Program-made: the position numbers and the translations under genes
Source: an uncultured Robiginitomaculum sp.
Lineage (GTDB): Bacteria > Pseudomonadota > Alphaproteobacteria > Caulobacterales > Maricaulaceae
Reading direction: 5' to 3'
DNA length: 5,592 nt
Assembly (NCBI GenBank): GCA_938003555.1
Contig: CALKXN010000046.1
Coordinates: 1 to 5,592, forward strand
The notes under the pieces: model-generated
What the model saw: the letters and a program-made list of their open reading frames with translations, nothing else
What the model was told of the DNA's origin: nothing
Databases searched by the model: none
Part shown: positions 1 through 5,592 of the stretch, piece by piece
Layout of the letters: every line of letters begins with the position of its first letter
Position numbering within the stretch: the stretch's first letter is position 1

Positions 1-1166
1 TAAATCGGGTCGAGGCGGGAATGGGTCGCGGCCGGAAACAGTTTTGCAGTTTTAAACATGATCGTCCGTTTTGTAAGGCCAATGGCGTCATGAGCATGAT
101 AAAGGTCTGCATTACGACGCGAAATGTCTTGGAGCATCGTCGTGCGTGTGTGGCGCGCGGCTTGATAAGCGCGCAATTTGAATGCGATAGGCGTATCTGC
201 GCCGAGCAGTTTTGCAGCGAGAACCCATCCATCCTCAATCGCCATAGACGCGCCTTGCGCCATGAAAGGAAGCATCGGGTGAGCCGCGTCACCGAGCAAG
301 GCTACGCGGCCATCTGTCCAATTTGGCAAAGCAGGGTGATCAAACAAGCCCCATAAATATGTCTCATCGCATACATCTAAAATCGCGCCGACGCGATCAT
401 CCCACCCATCATAGGCTTCACGTAATTCGTTCATGTCGCCCGGCGTTGTCCAGCCTTCTGCGCTCCAACTCTCGCGGCGATGCACGGCGATGAAATTGAT
501 CAGCTCCCCGCCGCGCAAGTAGTATGCAACGAAGTGCTTATCCGGCCCGAGCCAATTATTTGCGGCCCTCGGAAGCAAGTCTTTCGCCGCGGCGTCCGCG
601 CGGATAATGCCGCGCCACGCGCAATAGCCCGTATAGCGCGGCGTATTTCCCCCGACCATTTGCTCGCGGATCGTTGATTTAATGCCGTCTGCACCGATTA
701 AGGCGTCTCCAATATGATCACCTTGGTTTGTAACCAATGTGACGCTCTTTGCGTTTTGGGCGTAGTTTGTTGCGTAGTGATTGAGGTGAAAATCCACACC
801 GCAATCTTGCGCTGCAGTCACGAGTATATTGTGCAAATCTGCGCGATGAATATTATAATAAGCTTGGCCATATCGCGCTGTAAAGGCGTCGCCCATTTGC
901 GTGGCCAGCAAAGGTTTTCCGGTAATATAATCGCGCAGCACCCCTTGCGCGGGCGCGAAGGCAGCGGCTTTGATTTTACCCGATAATCCAAGCGCGCTTA
1001 GCACGGCCATTGAATTTGGGCTAAGCTGCAGGCCTGCGCCGACTTCGCCAAATTCAGAGGCCTTCTCAAATAGGCTGACCTTTGCGCCGCCTTTGGACAA
1101 GACAATCGCTGCAGTCAAGCCGCCAATGCCGCCGCCTGCTATTAAAATATGCGGCGGTTTAGTCAT
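1..1166 (-). CDS. FAD-dependent aromatic-ring monooxygenase (salicylate / 3-hydroxybenzoate hydroxylase-like), 3' end cut by window edge
   Basis: Open minus-strand frame from ATG at 1166 through the window edge, 388 codons with no stop. It reads as a group A flavoprotein monooxygenase, which uses NAD(P)H and O2 to hydroxylate (or decarboxylate and hydroxylate) an aromatic ring in the cytoplasm. Seen: the N-terminal Rossmann FAD motif GGGIGG (residues 11-16) followed by LTAAI; an Arg in NIHRADLHNIL near residue 107, a usual FAD/NADPH contact; the DG motif GADGIKSTIR (158-167); GYCAWRG (about 181-187); and the FAD-ribityl motif GDAAHPMLPFMAQGA (292-306). The tail, with SRRNADLYH and a final SRLDPI, matches the end of salicylate-hydroxylase-like proteins, so probably only about 5-15 residues are missing. 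The start lies inside the racemase gene, whose stop it overlaps by 8 bases, implying translational coupling; no strong ribosome binding site precedes it. Family is certain; substrate (salicylate, hydroxybenzoate, hydroxynicotinate or another) cannot be read from sequence alone. Confidence 0.93.
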   Translation of the reverse strand, partial: MTKPPHILIAGGGIGGLTAAIVLSKGGAKVSLFEKASEFGEVGAGLQLSPNSMAVLSALGLSGKIKAAAFAPAQGVLRDYITGKPLLATQMGDAFTARYGQAYYNIHRADLHNILVTAAQDCGVDFHLNHYATNYAQNAKSVTLVTNQGDHIGDALIGADGIKSTIREQMVGGNTPRYTGYCAWRGIIRADAAAKDLLPRAANNWLGPDKHFVAYYLRGGELINFIAVHRRESWSAEGWTTPGDMNELREAYDGWDDRVGAILDVCDETYLWGLFDHPALPNWTDGRVALLGDAAHPMLPFMAQGASMAIEDGWVLAAKLLGADTPIAFKLRAYQAARHTRTTMLQDISRRNADLYHAHDAIGLTKRTIMFKTAKLFPAATHSRLDPI

Positions 1167-2193
1167 GTTCGCTTAGGGGCATAAAGCGGGGCGCCGGGGC
1201 TGCGCGCAGTCCGCCACTCTCTTCACGATAAATTCCGCGTGCTTTCATATGGGGATGCTGCGCCGCTTTCATCGGGGAGAGGACTGGAGCAAAGCAAATA
1301 TCTGTACCTTCCATCATCGCGCACCACTCAGCTGATGTTTTGGATTTAAATATTACCACAAGCTTTTGTGTTAATTCCGACCATGATTTTCGGTTCATTT
1401 GATGCGTAAAATCCGGATTATTTTCTAGGTTAAGCGCGGTCAATAATTGCCCATAAAATTGCGGCTCCAACGAACCGATGGAGACAAATTCACCGTCCTT
1501 GCATTCATAAGTGCGATACCAATGCGCGCCGTCCAGAAGGCTCTCTCCGCGATGTTCTGAGAGCTGCCCCATGGGCATAAGCGATAACAGCAGGTTCATC
1601 ATATGGGCGCTGCCATCGACCATGGCGGCGTCGACAACGCAGCCTTTACCCGTCTCGCGCGCTCTCATCACGCCGCTCAGAAGGCCAATCGTAAGGTATA
1701 ATGCGCCGCCGCCAATATCGCCGAGCATTGTTGGCGTGGCCATGGGCGGCGTGCCGTCGGGCTGCCCGCTATACCAGAGCGCGCCGGATAGGGCAGAGTA
1801 ATTTATATCGTGTCCCGCAGCATGGGAGAGCGGCCCGCTTTGCCCCCACCCCGTCACGCGGCCATAGACCAGTTTTGGATTTACTTTTTCTAAATCAGCA
1901 GGGCCAAGATCAAGGCGCTCCATAACGCCGGGGCGCATGCCTTCAATGAGGGCATCAGCGTCTTTGATCATGTCTTTCAAAGTCTCGCGGCCCGCTTCAT
2001 CTTTTAAATTGAGCGGCACCGCGTTTTTCTCGCGGTCAACCAATCCAACTGCGCCAGGCAAATTAAGCGCAGGCTTTGGCCGCGTGATCAGCGTGACATC
2101 TGCGCCAAGATCCGTGAGCAGATGGCCGCAAAACGGGGCAGGGCCAAGGCACTGTATTTCGATAATTTTAAGGCCGGACAGAGGACGGTTCAT
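1159..2193 (-). CDS. Alpha-methylacyl-CoA racemase (CaiB/BaiF family III CoA-transferase fold)
   Basis: 344 residues from ATG at 2193. Alpha-methylacyl-CoA racemases epimerise the 2-methyl centre of branched acyl-CoA thioesters so that they can enter beta-oxidation; the fold is shared with family III CoA-transferases. The start PLSGLKIIEI and the GADV segment near residue 35 fit the family. The three catalytic positions known from mycobacterial Mcr (His126, Asp156, Glu241) are all present in their contexts: H128 in AGHDINYSALSG, D159 in LGDIGGG, and E243 in GSLEPQFYG. The GHDINY and EPQFY contexts favour racemase over formyl-CoA or carnitine transferases. The C-terminal APAPRF is also typical, and the length is close to the usual 360. 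ATG at 2193 is preferred over an in-frame TTG at 2205 because family members begin about here and a GAAAG lies 5 bases upstream. It is first in a leftward operon with the monooxygenase. The true acyl-CoA is not known; an aromatic or isoprenoid-derived thioester is possible. Confidence 0.9.
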   Translation of the reverse strand: MNRPLSGLKIIEIQCLGPAPFCGHLLTDLGADVTLITRPKPALNLPGAVGLVDREKNAVPLNLKDEAGRETLKDMIKDADALIEGMRPGVMERLDLGPADLEKVNPKLVYGRVTGWGQSGPLSHAAGHDINYSALSGALWYSGQPDGTPPMATPTMLGDIGGGALYLTIGLLSGVMRARETGKGCVVDAAMVDGSAHMMNLLLSLMPMGQLSEHRGESLLDGAHWYRTYECKDGEFVSIGSLEPQFYGQLLTALNLENNPDFTHQMNRKSWSELTQKLVVIFKSKTSAEWCAMMEGTDICFAPVLSPMKAAQHPHMKARGIYREESGGLRAAPAPRFMPLSEHD

Positions 2194-2200
2194 ATGCGCT

Positions 2201-2230
2201 TTCAAATTTGACTTACGCGTTACTTATAAA
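2201..2230 (+). promoter_or_regulatory. Possible weak promoter for the iorA operon
   Basis: On the plus strand TTCAAA (2201-2206, 4 of 6) and TATAAA (2225-2230, 5 of 6) are 18 bases apart, predicting a start near 2237. Its -10 hexamer overlaps the minus-strand -10 (2223-2228), so the two promoters would exclude one another. I saw no better plus-strand promoter between 2231 and 2349; the operon may instead depend on an activator. Confidence 0.25.
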
Positions 2231-2250
2231 GACGCGGAAAGGTGAGGCAA
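2223..2250 (-). promoter_or_regulatory. Predicted sigma70-like promoter for the racemase-monooxygenase operon
   Basis: Read on the minus strand there is a -35-like TTGCCT (2250-2245, 4 of 6 consensus) and a -10-like TATAAG (2228-2223, 5 of 6) separated by 16 bases. Transcription would start near 2216, giving a leader of about 23 bases before the racemase ATG at 2193 with GAAAG as ribosome binding site. Position and orientation fit well; the call rests on consensus matching only. Confidence 0.45.
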
Positions 2251-2273
2251 TGAAAAGCGCTATGCGCAGGTGA
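2250..2273 (+). CDS. Possible 7-codon leader ORF (MKSAMRR)
   Basis: ATG at 2250 opens a seven-codon frame ending in TGA (2271-2273). AAAGGTG at 2238-2244 sits 5 bases upstream and resembles a ribosome binding site. It lies about 76 bases before iorA and just upstream of the inverted repeat at 2279-2310, the arrangement of a leader peptide or upstream ORF. The peptide has no run of regulatory codons, so an attenuation role is not evident, and a frame this short arises easily by chance. Confidence 0.2.
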   Translation: MKSAMRR

Positions 2274-2278
2274 TTAGG

Positions 2279-2310
2279 GCGCAATGAAAGCCCGCCCTGT
2301 TCATTTGCGC
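2279..2310 (+). repeat. Bulged inverted repeat upstream of iorA
   Basis: GCGCAATGAA (2279-2288) pairs with TTCATTTGCGC (2300-2310) over 10 bp with a single bulged T (2304) and an 11-base loop. No T-run follows, so it is not an intrinsic terminator. Its right arm is the left half of the palindrome at 2303-2314, so as RNA or DNA the hairpin and the palindrome cannot both form. It may be a hairpin in the iorA leader, or an extra half-site for the regulator. Confidence 0.35.
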
Positions 2311-2332
2311 AAATCGCGTTATTGTTGCGCAA
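2303..2332. promoter_or_regulatory. Twin TTGCGCAA palindromes, candidate operator for the iorA operon
   Basis: A perfect 12-bp palindrome ATTTGCGCAAAT (2303-2314) is followed by a second TTGCGCAA (2325-2332). The two 8-bp cores start at 2305 and 2325, exactly 20 bp apart, so they lie on about the same face of the helix, as expected for two dimers binding cooperatively. A half-site GCGCAA occurs at 2279-2284. The site ends 8 bases before the iorA ribosome binding site, a natural place for repression. No regulator gene is in the window, so the protein is unknown. Confidence 0.4.
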
Positions 2333-2349
2333 AGATATTGGAGGACGCG

Positions 2350-2814
2350 ATGGTCGAGTTGGTCATTAACGGACAGAAACGCAAAGTTACAGAAGCGACC
2401 GAAGACACGCCGCTGCTGTGGGTGCTGCGTGACGAGCTAGGCTTGACGGGCACGAAATTTGGCTGCGGTATTGCGATGTGCGGCGCTTGCACGGTGCATA
2501 TTGATGGCCAAGCGGTGCGGTCATGTTCTTATCCTGTTGGGCATGTTGAGGGCGAAGTGACTACGATTGAGGGACTGGGCAATCCAGCTGCCCTCCATGC
2601 GGTTCAAAAGGCGTGGATTGACGGCCAAGTTGCGCAATGCGGATATTGTCAATCTGGGCAAATTATGACGGCAGCTGCACTGCTTGATGAAGTGCCAAAC
2701 CCCACGGATCTGCAGGTTGATCAAGCCATGTCAGGTAATCTATGCCGCTGCGGAACTTATCCGCGTATTCGCGCTGCGGTTCACGCTGCTGCGAAATTGA
2801 TGGCGGAGGGGTAG
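2350..2814 (+). CDS. iorA: Isoquinoline 1-oxidoreductase-type molybdenum hydroxylase, small [2Fe-2S] subunit
   Basis: 154 residues. Small iron-sulfur subunit of a xanthine-oxidase-family molybdenum hydroxylase; it carries electrons from the molybdenum centre in IorB to an external acceptor. The N-terminal plant-ferredoxin-like domain has cluster ligands C39, C44, C47 and C59 (C-x4-C-x2-C-x11-C). The C-terminal helical domain has C97, C100, C132 and C134 (CGYCQSGQ and CRCGTYPRI), binding the second [2Fe-2S] cluster. The length is typical. ATG at 2350 is chosen because GGAGG (2340-2344) lies 5 bases upstream and the protein then begins MVELVING as in the family; an in-frame ATG at 2284 adds 22 non-conserved residues. 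There is no signal peptide, so export would be as a complex with Tat-bearing IorB. iorB starts 2 bases after its stop. The iorA/iorB names are by family; isoquinoline itself need not be the substrate. Confidence 0.93.
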   Translation: MVELVINGQKRKVTEATEDTPLLWVLRDELGLTGTKFGCGIAMCGACTVHIDGQAVRSCSYPVGHVEGEVTTIEGLGNPAALHAVQKAWIDGQVAQCGYCQSGQIMTAAALLDEVPNPTDLQVDQAMSGNLCRCGTYPRIRAAVHAAAKLMAEG

Positions 2815-2816
2815 AA

Positions 2817-5075
2817 ATGGCACGATACGGACAGCAAAAAGCCAGCACGATTGGCACAATCGCGCGGCGCACATTTTTAATCGGATCAACGGCCGTTGCC
2901 GGCGGCGCTGCGTTCGGAGTTTGGATCTATAAAACACCGTATGGTAATCCGCTAGAAACAGGATTGTCAGAGGGCGAGGCTGCACTGACGCCATATGTGA
3001 AAATTGATCAAGACGGCGTGACGATCATTACGCCCCGCGCGGAAATGGGCCAAGGTATTCATACAACGCTGGCGGCGCTTGTCGCCGAAGAGCTAGATGT
3101 AAATTTAGAAGATGTTCGCGTTGAGCATGGCCCGGCCTCTAAAGCCTATTTCAATGACGGCATCACCGAAGAGGCTGTGCCCTTTGCCGCGACGGATCAT
3201 TCAGAGAAAGCCGAGCGTATGCGCGGCGTCGTCAAAAAAGTCGGCAAGATTTTGGGGATGCAGATCACAGGGGGCTCCAGCTCTATTCCCGATGGATATA
3301 TCAAGATGCGAACAGCTGGCGCAGCGGCGCGGGCGGCGCTTATTGGCGCGGCGGCCAAGCAGTGGGGCGTGGACGCGGCTACGCTCTCGACAGATAATGG
3401 CGCAGTTGTTTCACCTGACGGAAAGCGTCTTGATTACACGCAGCTTGCTGTCGCGGCGGCGGATATTAAACTGCCCAAGGCGCCTAAGTTAAAGCCACGT
3501 TCGGAATGGAAAATACTCGGTAAAACGATGCCGCGCGTCGACATGGTTGGAAAGTCTACCGGAACGGCGCAGTTCTCTATCGATGTGCGTTTTGCCGATA
3601 TGCTCTATGCCGCCGTGAAAATGGGGCCATATATGCTTTGCCCTATAATAGGGCATGACGCGTCCAAAGCAGAAGCCATGCCGGGCGTTAAAAAAATCGT
3701 GCCGCTCAGCGACGGCGTCGCCGTGCTGGCGACCAATACGTGGAACGCGATGCAAGCCGTCAAAGCCATTGAGATTGAATATGACACGCCCAACTATCCG
3801 GCGGATACAGAAGGGCAAATTGCAGCCACAGCTGCAAGTTTTGACGCGGAGCCGGACGGGGAAAACCGTAATGACGGCAATGTCGATGAGGCGCTGGATG
3901 GTAATATATTAGAGCGTGAATATTACGTGCCTTATCTGGCCCATGCGACAATGGAGCCGATGAATGCTGCTGTTCTGCTCAAGGATGGGCGACTGGATAT
4001 TTGGGTCGGTACTCAACTGCCGACACAAATTATCAAAGAGGCGAAGAAACACCTTGGAATTGGCCCGGATCATGTTCACGTCCACACCACCCTCATGGGC
4101 GGCGCTTTTGGCCGGCGCGCCGAAATGGATTATATCATTCAAGCCTTACGCATCGCCAAATCTGTTGAAGGCACGCCGATCAAGCTAACTTGGTCGCGCG
4201 AAGATGATATGCGCCATGATGCCTATCGCCCGATGGCGATGGCGCGCTTTGCCGCTAAAGTCGAAAATGGCAAAGCGGTTGCGCTTGATGCGAAATATGC
4301 GACGCCGTCAATTCTAACGTCACAAATGGGCCGTATTGGAACATCTATTCCAGGGTCAGACGCGACCATTGTGCAGAGCGCATGGGACCAACCTTACGGC
4401 ATTCCAAATTATCGCGTGCGAGGGTATCGTCCCGAAATCATGCTTCCGCTAGGATCATGGCGCTCTGTGGGCGCGTCGCAGAATGCCTTTTTTCAAGAGT
4501 CCATGATGGATGAAATGGCGCATGAAGCCCGCGTCGACCCTTATAAATTCCGCATGGATTTAATGACCGATGAGGCCAGTAAAGCCGTTCTGGCCCGCGT
4601 CGCAACTATGGCGAAATGGGGATCGTTTCTACCCAAGAACCGGGCGCGCGGCATTGCGTTCTGTCTATCTTTTGGTGTGCCTGTCGCGGAAGTTATTGAA
4701 ATTGTACAGACGGAAAATGGTATCAAGATTGATAAGGCGTGGGCGGCGGTTGATGTCGGCATTGCGCTTGATCCCGGTAATATTGAAGCCCAAGTTCAAG
4801 GCGGTTTGAACTTTGGTTTGGCCGCAGCGATGACCGGAGAAATCACCGTTAAAGACGGCGCTGTGGAGCAGGGTAACTTCCACGATTACGATTCAATCCG
4901 TATGTATCAAGCCCCGTCTATTGAAGTTGCGATTTTAGAGAGCGGCAAGAAAATCCGCGGCATTGGCGAGCCCGGAACACCGCCTGCCGCGCCCGCTCTG
5001 GCCAATGCGATATTTGCTCTGACAGGGCAGCGCATTCGAAGTCTGCCGCTGCGTAACGCCGTAGATTTTGTTTAG
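2817..5075 (+). CDS. iorB: Isoquinoline 1-oxidoreductase-type molybdenum hydroxylase, large molybdopterin subunit (Tat-exported)
   Basis: 752 residues, normal for IorB-type large subunits. It holds the molybdenum-molybdopterin dinucleotide cofactor and hydroxylates a carbon of an N-heteroaromatic or aldehyde substrate with oxygen from water. An N-terminal Tat signal is visible: RRTFLI (R17, R18) followed by a small hydrophobic stretch, TAVAGGAAFGVWI. Then come the first cofactor-binding segment with EMGQG (76-80), a hammerhead domain (about 245-330, beginning GKSTGTAQFS), LAHATMEPMN (374-383), the cofactor loop GGAFGRR (428-434), GSWRSVGASQNAFF (546-559), and the C-terminal GIGEPGTPPAAPA, whose E718 corresponds to the family's catalytic glutamate. 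All key motifs are intact. The AYxCSFR loop of CO dehydrogenase is absent. ATG at 2817 is chosen for GGAGGGG (2805-2811) 5 bases upstream; it leaves a 2-base gap to iorA. An earlier in-frame ATG at 2742 would overlap iorA by 73 bases and bury the Tat signal. The substrate is not determined by these motifs. Confidence 0.93.
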   Translation: MARYGQQKASTIGTIARRTFLIGSTAVAGGAAFGVWIYKTPYGNPLETGLSEGEAALTPYVKIDQDGVTIITPRAEMGQGIHTTLAALVAEELDVNLEDVRVEHGPASKAYFNDGITEEAVPFAATDHSEKAERMRGVVKKVGKILGMQITGGSSSIPDGYIKMRTAGAAARAALIGAAAKQWGVDAATLSTDNGAVVSPDGKRLDYTQLAVAAADIKLPKAPKLKPRSEWKILGKTMPRVDMVGKSTGTAQFSIDVRFADMLYAAVKMGPYMLCPIIGHDASKAEAMPGVKKIVPLSDGVAVLATNTWNAMQAVKAIEIEYDTPNYPADTEGQIAATAASFDAEPDGENRNDGNVDEALDGNILEREYYVPYLAHATMEPMNAAVLLKDGRLDIWVGTQLPTQIIKEAKKHLGIGPDHVHVHTTLMGGAFGRRAEMDYIIQALRIAKSVEGTPIKLTWSREDDMRHDAYRPMAMARFAAKVENGKAVALDAKYATPSILTSQMGRIGTSIPGSDATIVQSAWDQPYGIPNYRVRGYRPEIMLPLGSWRSVGASQNAFFQESMMDEMAHEARVDPYKFRMDLMTDEASKAVLARVATMAKWGSFLPKNRARGIAFCLSFGVPVAEVIEIVQTENGIKIDKAWAAVDVGIALDPGNIEAQVQGGLNFGLAAAMTGEITVKDGAVEQGNFHDYDSIRMYQAPSIEVAILESGKKIRGIGEPGTPPAAPALANAIFALTGQRIRSLPLRNAVDFV

Positions 5076-5080
5076 GAGGT
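5074..5080 (+). promoter_or_regulatory. Strong ribosome binding site of the cytochrome gene
   Basis: AGGAGGT, a near-perfect anti-Shine-Dalgarno match, overlaps the last two bases of the iorB stop codon and lies 4 bases before the ATG at 5085. It fixes the start of the cytochrome gene and supports co-translation with iorB. Confidence 0.8.
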
Positions 5081-5084
5081 GCTG

Positions 5085-5592
5085 ATGAAACGTATCTTTA
5101 CATTTTTCGTTTCATGCTTTGCTGTGGGCGTATTTGCGCCTGCCGTCACGTCGCAGGCGGCGGAGGATAATGCCAAAGGCCTTGAGGCGTGGTCAAAAAT
5201 TCATGACGTATTTTCGCATCCTAGATGTGCAAGTTGTCATGTCTCTGACGGGCGGCCCATGTGGATGGGCAATGGAGATAGTAAACCTGTGAAGCACCCC
5301 ATGTTTGTTGGCGGTAATCCGGATAATCACACGGGACAACCCGGCGCGATGTGCAGCACATGTCATGCCCCTGTGAATACGGCGGTCGAGGGCGGCCCGC
5401 CCGGGGCAGAAGTCTGGCTGCTCGCGCCGAAAGAAATGGCATGGTTTGGCAAAAGCTCAGCTCAAATTTGCCAGCAAATCAAAGACCCTGCGCGTAACGG
5501 AAATAAGACTTTAGCTGAAGTCGCCAGCCACATTAAAAATGATGAGCTTGTGCATTCTGGATGGAATCCAGCGCCGGGCCGAGAGCCTGCGC
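5085..5592 (+). CDS. Secreted diheme c-type cytochrome linked to IorAB, 3' end cut by window edge
   Basis: 169 codons are visible with no stop. MKR and a hydrophobic stretch (about residues 4-21), with likely cleavage after SQA (residue 25), form a Sec signal peptide, so the protein is periplasmic, as needed for heme attachment. Two CxxCH heme sites are seen: CASCH (48-52) and CSTCH (90-94). Candidate distal ligands include H40, H45, H71, H82, M59, M61, M73 and M89; which are used cannot be told. C129 in QICQQIKDPARNG has no second cysteine and is not a heme site. The layout, including MAWFGKSSAQIC, KDPARNG and a closing GWNPAPGREPA, resembles small cytochromes often annotated 'isoquinoline 1-oxidoreductase subunit' beside iorAB (from memory). 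Such proteins end soon after this motif, so perhaps 20-30 residues are missing. Starting 9 bases after iorB, it is probably the electron acceptor of the enzyme. Confidence 0.88.
   Translation, partial: MKRIFTFFVSCFAVGVFAPAVTSQAAEDNAKGLEAWSKIHDVFSHPRCASCHVSDGRPMWMGNGDSKPVKHPMFVGGNPDNHTGQPGAMCSTCHAPVNTAVEGGPPGAEVWLLAPKEMAWFGKSSAQICQQIKDPARNGNKTLAEVASHIKNDELVHSGWNPAPGREPA

Noticed and set aside
21..1176. Plus-strand open frames at 21-356, 480-677, 714-986 and 970-1176
   Set aside because: All lie antisense to the monooxygenase, whose minus-strand frame shows an unbroken set of family motifs; the plus-strand translations resemble nothing.
2194..2205. TTG at 2205 as racemase start
   Set aside because: It adds only MKAH, has no ribosome binding site, and the ATG at 2193 matches the family N-terminus.
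2208..2230. TTGACT (2208-2213) with TATAAA (2225-2230) as a promoter
   Set aside because: The -35 is a good match, but the spacer is only 11 bases, too short for sigma70.
1511..2245. Plus-strand frames at 1511-1801, 1701-1925 and 1937-2245
   Set aside because: Antisense shadows of the racemase, which has all three catalytic residues on the minus strand.
2276..2298. AGGGCG / CGCCCT inverted repeat as a terminator
   Set aside because: The stem is only 6 bp with an 11-base loop and no T-run, and it lies upstream of iorA rather than after a gene.
2284..2349. Longer iorA start at ATG 2284
   Set aside because: The 22 extra residues are not family-like and would be coded across the twin palindromes; GGAGG at 2340-2344 points to ATG 2350.
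2742..2816. Longer iorB start at ATG 2742
   Set aside because: It would overlap conserved iorA sequence in another frame and place the Tat motif about 42 residues in; ATG 2817 has a strong ribosome binding site.
2740..4883. Minus-strand and other-frame open stretches within iorA/iorB, and 5221-5442 minus within the cytochrome
   Set aside because: Shadows of strongly motif-supported plus-strand genes, without ribosome binding sites or recognisable content.
2817..5075. Aerobic CO dehydrogenase large subunit (CoxL)
   Set aside because: The AYxCSFR active-site loop is absent, no medium FAD subunit gene accompanies it, and the Tat signal and domain order fit IorB.
1..5592. Mobile elements, CRISPR arrays, tRNA or rRNA
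   Set aside because: No transposase-like frames, terminal inverted repeats, regularly spaced repeats or RNA-gene structures were seen; apart from 2194-2349 the window is almost fully coding.

Overview
The window carries five genes in two divergent transcription units. Both edges cut a gene. Base composition, the abundance of GCG/CGC codons, Tat export of a molybdoenzyme and the protein types suggest a Gram-negative proteobacterium, most likely an alphaproteobacterium; this is inference from style, as there is no rRNA or other marker.

Left half (minus strand, about 1-2193): an alpha-methylacyl-CoA racemase of the CaiB/BaiF fold (1159-2193) is followed, with an 8-base overlap, by a group A FAD-dependent aromatic-ring hydroxylase resembling salicylate and 3-hydroxybenzoate hydroxylases (1-1166). 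The hydroxylase lacks only its last few residues at the window edge.

Middle (2194-2349): a 156-base divergent control region. It holds a reasonable sigma70-like promoter for the minus-strand genes, a weaker plus-strand promoter sharing the same AT-rich hexamer, a 7-codon leader ORF with its own ribosome binding site, a bulged hairpin, and two TTGCGCAA palindromes exactly 20 bp apart that look like a regulator binding site.

Right half (plus strand, 2350-5592): a tight three-gene operon. iorA (small [2Fe-2S]x2 subunit) and iorB (large molybdopterin subunit with a Tat signal) form a xanthine-oxidase-family molybdenum hydroxylase of the isoquinoline 1-oxidoreductase type. They are followed 9 bases later by a secreted c-type cytochrome with two CxxCH sites, cut by the right edge.

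How they fit together: IorB carries the Tat signal and probably drags the signal-less IorA to the periplasm as a folded pair. Substrate hydroxylated at the molybdenum site would pass electrons through the two iron-sulfur clusters to the diheme cytochrome and on to the respiratory chain. The divergent hydroxylase and racemase may act on later intermediates of the same compound, but the sequence does not prove it and the substrate is unknown. No tRNA, rRNA, CRISPR, insertion sequence or clear terminator was seen.
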